In this document: piece after piece, positions 8,744-16,226 of the stretch | Layout of the letters: every line of letters starts with the position of its first letter | How positions within the stretch are numbered: the first letter of the stretch is position 1 | Source of the DNA: Natrarchaeobius oligotrophus | GTDB lineage: Archaea; Halobacteriota; Halobacteria; Halobacteriales; Natrialbaceae | Direction of reading: 5' to 3' | Assembly: GCF_003841465.1 (NCBI RefSeq) | Contig: NZ_REFZ01000002.1 | Location: 422,424-486,423, forward strand | Length of the DNA stretch: 64,000 bases | Translations under genes and position numbers: made by a program | The notes under the pieces: generated by a model | What the model was told of the DNA's origin: nothing | Database searches by the model: none | What the model saw: only the letters and a program-made list of their open reading frames with translations

Positions 8744-8752
8744 GAACATTCG

Positions 8753-8769
8753 GTTTTCAATGGCAAAAC
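8753..8769. promoter_or_regulatory. Palindromic operator, copy 3 (upstream of hydratase)
   Basis: GTTTTCAATGGCAAAAC matches the same 6-5-6 palindrome with one arm mismatch (C for G). Its centre is 26 bp from the centre of copy 2, so two regulator dimers could bind in tandem. Confidence 0.5.
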
Positions 8770-8833
8770 GATCGGACCGAATCAAACGCGACAGAACACA
8801 CGAGAAAGATCGTTCCCGAACAAAATTACGAAG

Positions 8834-8865
8834 GTACGGCTGTAAACGTCGAGTGAACAGTCGAC
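8834..8865. repeat. Direct repeat, copy 1
   Basis: Begins GTACGGCTGTAAACGTC and ends AACAGTCGAC. Copy 2, 53 nt downstream, differs at one base in 32; similarity extends a few bases further on the left (ACGA). The right part, from GTCGA to TCGAC, is itself weakly symmetric. Function unknown; possible regulator-binding array or remnant of a duplicated element. Confidence 0.7.
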
Positions 8866-8886
8866 TGGACCCGGAGAATGACGAGA

Positions 8887-8918
8887 GTACGGTTGTAAAC
8901 GTCGAGTGAACAGTCGAC
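8887..8918. repeat. Direct repeat, copy 2
   Basis: Second copy of the 32-nt repeat (GTACGGTTGTAAACGTC, ending AACAGTCGAC). Its first part, TACGGTTGTAA, recurs exactly at 20021-20031 within a palindrome that overlaps a TATA box, which supports a regulatory rather than random origin. Confidence 0.7.
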
Positions 8919-9336
8919 CGCACTCAAAGGGTTACAAATGCACCAGTGTAAATGCGAGGGCGGAGCGGGCAGATCCGGAAGAATAACAGAAGTCCGATGG
9001 AACACCGCAGCGAAACACCGAGCGACGAGCAGCTCGGGCGGCGGAATACTACTCAAGATCGAATCTCGAACGCCCGCGAGGTCACGGCGGTGAGGTAACG
9101 GAACGTACAAAATGCAGGGGTAGGATCAGCAACTGGCGCCAGTAGCCGGCGAACGACCCCGTGGTCGGCAGACGCGACGATTCGGTTCCAGCCTAAGTTC
9201 AGCTCACGGCATCAATCCACTATTTGTGGACGTATTGGTCACTTATCGTAATATCAATTGCTGTGATCTCGAAACAATCACGATCGCAGCGTGTATCCAA
9301 TGGAAGTGGAAAGCTCCCCCCGAAAACCGATATCCT

Positions 9337-9353
9337 TTTCACAATAGGTGAAA
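9337..9353. promoter_or_regulatory. Palindrome in promoter of IclR gene
   Basis: TTTCACAATAGGTGAAA is a perfect 6-5-6 inverted repeat located 12-28 nt before the ATG at 9365, i.e. over the expected core promoter of a leaderless gene. The size and spacing equal those of the GTTTTC-N5-GAAAAC sites but the arms differ, as expected for a paralogous IclR protein. Likely autorepression site (inference). Confidence 0.55.
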
Positions 9354-9364
9354 GTGAGTATGGT

Positions 9365-10138
9365 ATGCACACACAAACGGATGATGCGGACGGTCGACGG
9401 GTTCAGGCCCTCGAGAAAGGACTGACGATAATCGAGGCTCTGAAAGAACACGAAAGTGCAGGCGTATCGGAACTGGCGACGGCACTGGATATGCCCACGA
9501 GTACGGTCCACGTGTATCTACAAACGCTGAAAGCGCTAGGATACGTAATCGCCGAGGACGGTACGTATCGACTCAGTTTGCGATTTCTCGAGATCGGGAG
9601 CAGCGTTCGCGAACAACAGAAGGTGTTCTCAGCTGCGCGCCAGGAGATGATCGATATCTGTCACAACACCGGTGAAACTGTCGGTCTCGGCGTACTCGAG
9701 TCAGAAAAACGGGTTCAACTGTGGCAAATCGAAGGGAAAAATGCGATCAACGACAACATCAATATCGGGGAGTATACGCACTTGCACTGGACCTCACTCG
9801 GAAAGACGTTACTGGCGAGTCAGGACGACGACCGCATCCAAGCGATCGTCGAACGTCACGGTCTTCCGAAGGCAACCGAGAACACGATCACGAACGCAGA
9901 AGAGTTGTTCGCCGAAGTCGAAGCGATCCGACGACGGGGATATACGCTCGAGGACGAGGAGCGGAAAGTTGGAATTCGAAGTATTTCCGTTCCGATTACG
10001 GACTCGAACAACGAGACGGTGGCGGCTCTCGGAATTACAGCCCCGAAAAACAAAATGACGTCGTCGACGTGTAGCAAGTACATTCACCAGCTCGAAGAGA
10101 AGGCCAACGTAATTTCGATAAAATACGCGTATCAGTAG
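9365..10138 (+). CDS. IclR-family transcriptional regulator
   Basis: A 257-residue IclR protein: winged helix-turn-helix (VQALEKGLTIIEAL, GVSELATALDMPTSTVHVYLQTLKALGYV) followed by the effector-binding domain (GEYTHLHWTSLGKTLLA, KVGIRSISVPI, TVAALGITAP). ATG 9365 is favoured since the HTH begins about 12 residues in and a palindrome overlaps the promoter. It is oriented toward a creatininase and an enolase-superfamily gene on the other strand, and the importer beyond them, which are candidate targets. Codon use is a little more AT-rich than its neighbours. The ligand is unknown. Confidence 0.9.
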   Translation: MHTQTDDADGRRVQALEKGLTIIEALKEHESAGVSELATALDMPTSTVHVYLQTLKALGYVIAEDGTYRLSLRFLEIGSSVREQQKVFSAARQEMIDICHNTGETVGLGVLESEKRVQLWQIEGKNAINDNINIGEYTHLHWTSLGKTLLASQDDDRIQAIVERHGLPKATENTITNAEELFAEVEAIRRRGYTLEDEERKVGIRSISVPITDSNNETVAALGITAPKNKMTSSTCSKYIHQLEEKANVISIKYAYQ

Positions 10139-10196
10139 CAAGCATGGTGTTCGTACTCGAGTCGAACAGAGATTCGTTCGAATCGCGGACTCCGTG

Positions 10197-10997
10197 TTAT
10201 GCGTTCCGTCGGTGGACGGATCGAAGGAATCGTTCGAGTTCGTCTCCGAGCAATTCGTAAATTTGCTCTCCTTTCTCGGCGGTGGCCAATCCGGGATCGC
10301 CGATCGCCCCGGTCTCGGAGTACTCGTCGAAATCGCGATAGACCGCGAGCGGTCCGCCCACGAGGAGGTCCTCGTCTCCGAGATCGTAGGGCTCATCGAG
10401 GTACGTTCCGTTGAGTTCGTCACGCCGAACGAGCTGTTCGTAAAGATAGAGCATGAGTGAAGTTTCGAACTCCCCACCGTGACCCATTCCGCCGAGTTCG
10501 CTGTCCCGGACGTCGTCGATGAACGAGCGGGCAAGCTGGAAGTACGTGACGCCGAGAACTTCGACGTCGTCGTGGTCGGTTCCGATGGTGCTGACCGCAC
10601 CGTCGATCGCCGACTGGTTTCCTCCGTGGCCGTTTACCAGAACCACCGCGTCGAATCCGTTCTCGAGTGCGGTTGCGACGACGTCCTCGAGAACCGCAAG
10701 CAGGTGATCGAACTCGAGAGAGACAGTGCCGCCAAACGTCAGGTGGTGCGGAGAGTATCCGCTCCAGAGAGGAGGTAACAGAAGTACCGGAATTTCGTCG
10801 ACTACTCGCTCTACGCCGAGCGCCGAGATCTCGTGAGCGAGGATCGTATCGGTGGCAACCGGGAGGTGGTTACCGTGCTGTTCGATGCTCCCGACGGGAA
10901 GCACGAGAACGGATCCGTCTTCCCGGGCGGTCGAAACGATTTCACCGGACGTACGCGTCGCCCACATGGCTCTGTCATCTGCTTTCGCGTCGAACAT
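10197..10997 (-). CDS. Creatininase-family amidohydrolase
   Basis: A 266-residue creatininase-fold protein. Family motifs: VLPVGSIEQHGNHLPVATDT (Glu and His metal ligands), VVLVNGHGGNQSAI (His) and GMGHGGEFETSLMLYL (His and Glu). The family includes creatinine amidohydrolase, formamide hydrolases in cofactor biosynthesis and MftE; a ring-opening hydrolase of inositol catabolism in Thermotoga has, as far as I recall, also been placed here. It follows the enolase-superfamily gene by 76 nt on the same strand and is likely co-transcribed with it. The pairing with an importer suggests catabolic hydrolysis of a cyclic amide or ketone rather than cofactor synthesis; the substrate is unresolved. Confidence 0.85.
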   Translation of the reverse strand: MFDAKADDRAMWATRTSGEIVSTAREDGSVLVLPVGSIEQHGNHLPVATDTILAHEISALGVERVVDEIPVLLLPPLWSGYSPHHLTFGGTVSLEFDHLLAVLEDVVATALENGFDAVVLVNGHGGNQSAIDGAVSTIGTDHDDVEVLGVTYFQLARSFIDDVRDSELGGMGHGGEFETSLMLYLYEQLVRRDELNGTYLDEPYDLGDEDLLVGGPLAVYRDFDEYSETGAIGDPGLATAEKGEQIYELLGDELERFLRSVHRRNA

Positions 10998-11073
10998 ACA
11001 ACCATCCGAAGAGTGGTATCCTCAAAAGTGTTTCTAGCCTCGAGCGAACACGCACTTCGGAACGGCGAGACGT

Positions 11074-12228
11074 TCAACGGATTCGGTACTCCGCAAGCTT
11101 CGCTTCGTCGACGGTAACGCCGAGTCCGGGTGCATCCGGCACTGGAATCGAACCGTCGACGACCTCGAGCGGTTCCTCGATCACGTCGTCTTCCCACGCG
11201 TAGTAGACCGAGTCGGGCGGTAGCGAAAATCCGGGAACGCCGAGGACGGTGTGCATAATCGCCGCGGTGCGGACACCGAGGTCGAACGCGCAGTGGTGGG
11301 CAACGGGAACGCCGGCGTCCTCTGCGATCGCAGCAAGTTGCCGAACGCCGGAGATACCGCCAGCGGGGGTCATATCCAGGACGGCGACGTCGAGCGCAGC
11401 GTTCTCGATGAGCGACTGGAGGTTGTGAGCGATGTAGGTATCCTCGTTCGGCCCGATCGGCTGGCACGTCCGTTCGCGCAGCCGGGCGAGTGATCCGTGA
11501 GAGTCGACGCGAATCGGTTGCTCGAGATACTGAAGGTAGACGCCGGCGTCGGAAAGCGCCGCTCCAACGCGCACCGCCTCGTCGAGACGCCATCCCTGAT
11601 TCGGATCCAGTCGGAAGTCGAGCCGTCCGTCGACCTCGTCGTGCATCGCGAGAATTCGATCGACGTCCTCGCGCCAGTCGCGGCCGGCTTTCGTCTTCAA
11701 CACGTCGTGGCCTCGTTCCAGGGCGCGCCGGGCGTGAACCCTCGATTCCTCGGGTGAAAGGATACCCACGCAGTACGCGACGTCGACAGCCCGGTCGTAC
11801 TCGTAATCCTGTTCGATCTGTCGCGTCGTGACTCCCGGCGCAGTCCATCCGCCAAGCAGTTCGTATATCGGTTTTCCGAGCGCTTTGCCGACGATATCCC
11901 AGCAGGCGATCTCTACGGCGGAAAAGAACATATCGACGTTCGTATACTCGATAAACAGTAATCTGCGGAGACTCTCGACTTCGAACGGTGAGTGACCTTC
12001 GACGATCGGAGCGATGCCGTCCTCGAGGATAGCAATGGTCGTTTCTGGAGAGAGAAAGACGCGCATCTCTCCCCAGCCCGAAATCCCCTCGTCGGTATCG
12101 ACCCGCACGAGAATTCGATCCATGTCCTCGACGGCACCGTGGTTGGTTACGTACGGCGAGATGCCGCCGTCCTCGATGTCGATGACGTTGACGTTAACCG
12201 CATACGCTTCTACACCAGTGATTTCCAT
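11074..12228 (-). CDS. Mandelate racemase/muconate lactonizing enzyme family protein
   Basis: A 384-residue enolase-superfamily enzyme. N-terminal capping domain to about residue 125, then a TIM barrel with KTKAG (Lys-x-Lys catalytic motif), FRLDPNQGW (first Asp ligand), YLEQPI (Glu ligand) and GPNEDTY (Glu ligand region). The KxK motif with no obvious His-Asp dyad fits the muconate-lactonizing/dipeptide-epimerase subgroup rather than sugar-acid dehydratases. ATG 12228 is preceded by GAGGGGG and, 24 nt up, a TTTATTACTATA box. It is divergent from the importer genes and upstream of the creatininase; together they may process the imported compound. Which reaction (cycloisomerisation, racemisation or epimerisation) cannot be told. 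Confidence 0.85.
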   Translation of the reverse strand: MEITGVEAYAVNVNVIDIEDGGISPYVTNHGAVEDMDRILVRVDTDEGISGWGEMRVFLSPETTIAILEDGIAPIVEGHSPFEVESLRRLLFIEYTNVDMFFSAVEIACWDIVGKALGKPIYELLGGWTAPGVTTRQIEQDYEYDRAVDVAYCVGILSPEESRVHARRALERGHDVLKTKAGRDWREDVDRILAMHDEVDGRLDFRLDPNQGWRLDEAVRVGAALSDAGVYLQYLEQPIRVDSHGSLARLRERTCQPIGPNEDTYIAHNLQSLIENAALDVAVLDMTPAGGISGVRQLAAIAEDAGVPVAHHCAFDLGVRTAAIMHTVLGVPGFSLPPDSVYYAWEDDVIEEPLEVVDGSIPVPDAPGLGVTVDEAKLAEYRIR

Positions 12229-12461
12229 GCAACCCCCTCGCAAGAGTATAGTAATAAAGATACTGGTACCAGAAATACGAAACAGGTTCGAAATCGTCCG
12301 ATACGAAACTGGAAAGAGCGTACCAGTCGGTGGCCGAATGGTTCGACTGCATTCGCTTCGGGCGAGTGATGGACCGCATCGACAATTGTCTCTATCCGAC
12401 GAACCGACGTCGGACGGTCGCTTCCAGTCCCACGCGAGCCAGCGTGTTCCGATACCGATAG

Positions 12462-12470
12462 TTATATATA
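12462..12470 (+). promoter_or_regulatory. TATA box of the first dpp-type operon
   Basis: TTATATATA centred 31 nt before ATG 12497, a clear haloarchaeal TATA element. It drives the binding-protein gene and probably the following permease genes, which have 1-nt gaps or overlaps. Confidence 0.6.
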
Positions 12471-12496
12471 CCCCTGATTTTAACCTATGGGATGCA

Positions 12497-14215
12497 ATGT
12501 CAAGCAATTACAATGGTGTGAACAGACGCGAATTTATCGTCGGGACGGCCGCGTCGGGTGCGGTTGTAGGGCTTGCAGGCTGTACTGGTGGAGGAAACGG
12601 AGAAGCTCCCGGAACCATCGCCGACGACGAAGACGAGTACGAACCGCTTCCGGAGATGGAGTTCGCGTCAGTGGCACAGGACGAGGACGCCCTTCGATAC
12701 GAGGTCGGGAATCTGGCTCAACGCCAGATAGAGGCGCTCGGAATCCGAACGAATCGTGAAGTCGTCGACGTCGGGACGTATTCGGACAAACTGAACGACA
12801 GGGAGTTCGATTTCATGATCGCCGCCTGGACCGGCGGAACGGAACGGCTGTTCCCGTACTACAACCTATTTTACAGCTTTCACTCACAGTTCGCCAACCT
12901 TCAGGGCGGCAACTACACGATGTTCGAAAGCGACGAGTACGACGAGATGGTCGAGAACTTCCGGGACGAGCCGAACGAACAACGACGTATCGAGTACGCC
13001 CAGAACTGTCAAGAAATTCTGGCGGAGAACGTCCCCATCATCTTCACCGTCCACCCCGACGCGTTGGTCGCCGCGAACACCGACCAATTCACGAACTGGC
13101 AGGAGATGGTCGGGCTGTACGCATACAACAATATTCCGTCGCTTACGGAAATCGAAAGCGTCGACGGCGAAGACCAGGTCGTGTTCGGGACGACCGAGGC
13201 GCTCGAAACGTATCCGAACTTCTTCAACGTTACCGGGCCGGATGCACTTCGGCTGCACGCCTTCACGTACGATCCGCTCGTTCGGCTGAACCTCGAAGGA
13301 GGCCCTACACCGGCCGCAGCTGAGGACTGGGAGTGGGTCGACGAGACCACGCTCGACGTCACGCTCCGGGCGGACATGACGTTCCACGACGGGGAACCGG
13401 TGACCGCCGAAGACGTGCAGTTCACGTTCGACGCGATACAGGAACAGGGAATTCCGTACCTGGGAAGCGACATCGACCCGTACGGAAGCTCCGAGATCCT
13501 CGACGATCGGACGGTTCGGTTCAGCCTCGACAACCCATTCTCCGGCTTCGTCCAGATCAGTCTCTACCGAATTCCCATCGTTCCGGAACACATCTGGAGC
13601 GACGCAATTGACGAGTACGACCACCCGTCCGAGTGGAGCGATCCCGACATGACTGGGAGCGGCCCGTTCGAGTTCATCGACTACGAGCCAGGAACCCAAA
13701 TCGTCTTCGAGAAGAATCAAGACCATTACCTGGCGGACGACCTCGATTTCGAGGAGTTCGTGTACAGAATTTACGGGTCGCAGTCGGCGATCATCGGCGA
13801 CCTCGAGAGCGGAGACGTGACGTTCACGCAGTACATGGGTGCCGAGCACTGGAATCAGGCGAACGAGACGGACGGCGTTCGAGCGGTCTCTAACCCCGGT
13901 CTCGACGCACACGGGATCTGGATTCCGAACAACGAAGGACCGTTCCGTGACGTCCGGTTCAGAAAGGCGCTCGCACACGCGGTCAACCAGCAGGAGATGA
14001 TAGATATTCTCCTGCAAGGGAGCGGAGACGAAGCACTGCATCCGATCGCACCGGCTAACGTCCGGTACCACAACGACGACGTTCAGGAGTACCCGCTCGA
14101 CCTCGACCGAGCCGTCGAACTGTTAGAGGACGCCGGTTTCCGATGGAACGAAAGCGGCGAATTACTGATGCCGATCGACTGGGAGCCCGAGGTCGAATAC
14201 ATCCCTCTGGAGTAG
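12497..14215 (+). CDS. ABC importer substrate-binding lipoprotein (family 5), apparently circularly permuted
   Basis: A 572-residue Tat lipoprotein: NRREFIVGTAASGAVVGLAGC with lipobox Cys29. It is a family-5 (DppA/OppA type) binding protein, but its segments are in an unusual order. Residues ~56-215 (LAQRQIEALGIRTNREVVDVGTY, FDFMIAAWTGG, then NYTMFESDEYDEMVENF, EILAENVPIIF) match what is normally the C-terminal part. Residues ~226-555 (RLHAFTYDPLVRL, MTFHDGEPVTAEDVQFTFDA, GPFRDVRFRKALAHAVNQQEM, DLDRAVELLEDAGF) match what is normally the N-terminal part, and the protein stops where the C-terminal part would begin. It captures peptides or other small solutes outside the cell and delivers them to the permeases directly downstream. 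ATG 12497 gives the signal peptide at once. Confidence 0.9.
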   Translation: MSSNYNGVNRREFIVGTAASGAVVGLAGCTGGGNGEAPGTIADDEDEYEPLPEMEFASVAQDEDALRYEVGNLAQRQIEALGIRTNREVVDVGTYSDKLNDREFDFMIAAWTGGTERLFPYYNLFYSFHSQFANLQGGNYTMFESDEYDEMVENFRDEPNEQRRIEYAQNCQEILAENVPIIFTVHPDALVAANTDQFTNWQEMVGLYAYNNIPSLTEIESVDGEDQVVFGTTEALETYPNFFNVTGPDALRLHAFTYDPLVRLNLEGGPTPAAAEDWEWVDETTLDVTLRADMTFHDGEPVTAEDVQFTFDAIQEQGIPYLGSDIDPYGSSEILDDRTVRFSLDNPFSGFVQISLYRIPIVPEHIWSDAIDEYDHPSEWSDPDMTGSGPFEFIDYEPGTQIVFEKNQDHYLADDLDFEEFVYRIYGSQSAIIGDLESGDVTFTQYMGAEHWNQANETDGVRAVSNPGLDAHGIWIPNNEGPFRDVRFRKALAHAVNQQEMIDILLQGSGDEALHPIAPANVRYHNDDVQEYPLDLDRAVELLEDAGFRWNESGELLMPIDWEPEVEYIPLE

Positions 14216-14216
14216 A

Positions 14217-15206
14217 ATGGTCAGCCTGAGCTATCTCGGAAAGCGATTGGGGCTGATGGTGGTTAGCCTGTACGCCGTCATTACGATACTGTTCTTTCTC
14301 TTCAGAATACTACCCGGAGACCCAACGAGTCGGGTCGTCTCACCGCGATTTTCCGCGGAACAACAGGAGCAGTTGATGGCTCAGTACGGACTCGACGAAC
14401 CGCTGCACACGCAGTACATCCTCTACATGCGAAACTTTGCGGTCGGTGACCTCGGTCAGTCGTTCCAGCACGGCGAGCCGGTGTTGCCGTTCATCCTGGA
14501 TCGGACGATCAACACGCTCATATTGACGGTACCGGCGATCTTGATCGCGTTCATCCTCGGGCCGTTCATCGGTGCGCTGTTCGCCTGGCACAGAAACGGC
14601 CGCCTCGACAACTACGGGACGGCAATCGCGCTGACCACGTACGCCGCACCGATCTTCTGGACCGGAATGATCGCGCTGATGATCTTTTCGTTTACGCTCA
14701 ACATCTTGCCCTCCGGCGGAATGCGTCCCGCCGGAGACGTTCCCGGGACGGCGGTCGATCGTGTATTCTCGCTCGTAACCTGGCAGCACGCGATCCTTCC
14801 GATCGTCATCTTCGCGCTCTGGCGCATCAGCAGACCGATTCTGATCACGAGGAACACGATGATCGACGTTCTGGGCGACGACTTCATTCAGTTGAAAAAA
14901 GCGGAAGGAACGCCGGAATCGACGATTCGATATCGCCACGCGATGCGAAACTCCCTGTTGCCGGTCGTTCACTACGGCGCGCTGGCGATCGGGTACGCCT
15001 TCGGCGGCTCCGTCATTCTGGAAACGGTGTTCTCGTGGCCTGGTCTCGGTCGAACGATGTGGGACGCCGTTCAAGCACACGATTATCCCGTCGTACAGGG
15101 GGCGTTCTTCCTGATGTCGTTCATGGTAATTCTCTTTAATTTCATCGCGGACATCGTCTCGTCGTGGTTAGATCCGCGGGTGAAAGACGAGGGGGTGGTC
15201 GAGTGA
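14217..15206 (+). CDS. ABC importer permease (DppB family)
   Basis: A 329-residue inner-membrane permease with about six helices. The N-terminal helix (LGLMVVSLYAVITILFFLFRILPGDP) and the following YGLDEPLHTQYILYMRNFAVGDLGQSF periplasm-facing segment are typical of DppB. The cytoplasmic EAA loop is around DFIQLKKAEGTPESTIRYRHAMRNSLLP. It pairs with the DppC protein to form the pore. It starts 1 nt after the binding-protein stop and ends overlapping the next ATG (TGATG), so these genes are one operon. Confidence 0.93.
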   Translation: MVSLSYLGKRLGLMVVSLYAVITILFFLFRILPGDPTSRVVSPRFSAEQQEQLMAQYGLDEPLHTQYILYMRNFAVGDLGQSFQHGEPVLPFILDRTINTLILTVPAILIAFILGPFIGALFAWHRNGRLDNYGTAIALTTYAAPIFWTGMIALMIFSFTLNILPSGGMRPAGDVPGTAVDRVFSLVTWQHAILPIVIFALWRISRPILITRNTMIDVLGDDFIQLKKAEGTPESTIRYRHAMRNSLLPVVHYGALAIGYAFGGSVILETVFSWPGLGRTMWDAVQAHDYPVVQGAFFLMSFMVILFNFIADIVSSWLDPRVKDEGVVE

Positions 15207-16123
15207 TGAATCTCCTCGAGGAGCGTCTCACAAAGAACCAGCGGATCGTCCTCGAGACGTACAAAGAACGGGCGCAATGGGCCGGCCGGCGATTCCTGTC
15301 CAATCGGATGGCGGCGATCGCTCTCGTCATCGTGCTGGGCACGCTCTTTATGGCGATTTTCGCACCGTTTCTGGCACCTTACGAACCGGAAGCCAACGTC
15401 GTCAGCGACCAGGGCCAGTACTCGATTCTCGAGCCCCCGAGCTCCGATCATCTGATGGGAACGAACCACCACTCGCAGGACATCCTGAGTCAGTGGATTT
15501 ACGGTAGCAGAGTCTCGCTCCTCGTCGCGTTTCTCTCGGGGCTCGCGGTGATGCTGATCGGAACGACCGTCGGGCTCGTTTCTGGATACTACAAGGGAAC
15601 GGTCGACCTCGTGCTGATGCGCGTCGTCGACGTCCTGTACGCAATCCCGGCGATCCCGTTGTTACTGGTTGTCTCGCTTCTATTCGGTAGCTCCGTCTGG
15701 AACGTGATTATCGCTATGGTATTGATTCTGTGGCGAACGATGGCTCGCGTCGTTCGCTCACAGACGCTGTCTCTCTCGGAACGGCCGTTCGTGAAAGCCG
15801 CGAAGGCCTCCGGTGCCAGCGATCTCAGAATCATGTACGTCCACATCGCACCGAACCTGCTTCCCATCATCCTCATCGAGGGCGTCTTCGTGATGGGGTC
15901 GGCGATCCTACTCGAGGCGGGAATCTCGTTCCTGGGGCTCGGAACGACCGAAATGATTAGCTGGGGAGTGATGTTGCAGTTGACCTACACGAGCGGTGCG
16001 ATTACGCACGCGTGGTGGTGGGTACTTCCGCCGGGACTCAGCATTACCGCGCTCGTCGTCGCGTTCTTCTACATGTCGCGCGGAATCGAAGAGATCACCA
16101 ATCCCGAACTACAGCACCGGTGA
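15206..16123 (+). CDS. ABC importer permease (DppC family)
   Basis: A 305-residue partner permease. An N-terminal cytoplasmic stretch precedes the first helix (MAAIALVIVLGTLFMAIFAPFLAPYEP), then HLMGTNHHSQDILSQWIYGSRVSLLVAF is the DppC hallmark, and PFVKAAKASGASDLRIMYVHIAPNLLP the EAA loop that docks the ATPases. ATG 15206 overlaps the dppB stop by one base and is preferred to an upstream start inside dppB. Co-transcribed with the preceding genes. Confidence 0.93.
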   Translation: MNLLEERLTKNQRIVLETYKERAQWAGRRFLSNRMAAIALVIVLGTLFMAIFAPFLAPYEPEANVVSDQGQYSILEPPSSDHLMGTNHHSQDILSQWIYGSRVSLLVAFLSGLAVMLIGTTVGLVSGYYKGTVDLVLMRVVDVLYAIPAIPLLLVVSLLFGSSVWNVIIAMVLILWRTMARVVRSQTLSLSERPFVKAAKASGASDLRIMYVHIAPNLLPIILIEGVFVMGSAILLEAGISFLGLGTTEMISWGVMLQLTYTSGAITHAWWWVLPPGLSITALVVAFFYMSRGIEEITNPELQHR

Positions 16124-16226
16124 TTTCCCCTTCGGTTCTGCTTCAGGATGAACACCTCGAACAGCCCGGACTTTCGTGGTAGGAGATACCAAAACACCTA
16201 TTACCGACAAGTGTGTCAATGATTCT

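Larger units (their letters stand above)
8770..9336. other. Intergenic region with a direct repeat, no convincing gene
   Basis: Between the divergent hydratase and IclR genes I find no frame with haloarchaeal composition. Minus-strand open frames here encode basic or Ser/Thr/Arg-rich peptides and look like chance. The notable structure is the pair of ~38-nt direct repeats at 8828-8865 and 8881-8918. From about 9120 to 9330 nothing recognisable is seen apart from the promoter of the downstream IclR gene. Confidence 0.6.

Noticed and set aside
8732..9110. Two minus-strand ORFs sharing STVHSTFT-like words
   Set aside because: Their similarity is only the translation of the direct DNA repeat; composition is not haloarchaeal.
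10165..10195. GTTCGAATC near the IclR stop, resembling a tRNA B box
   Set aside because: No stem pairing on either side; chance occurrence in a GC-rich genome.
12014..12496. 161-residue extension upstream of the binding-protein signal peptide
   Set aside because: It overlaps the divergent enolase-family gene and its promoter; the Tat signal peptide must be at the N-terminus.
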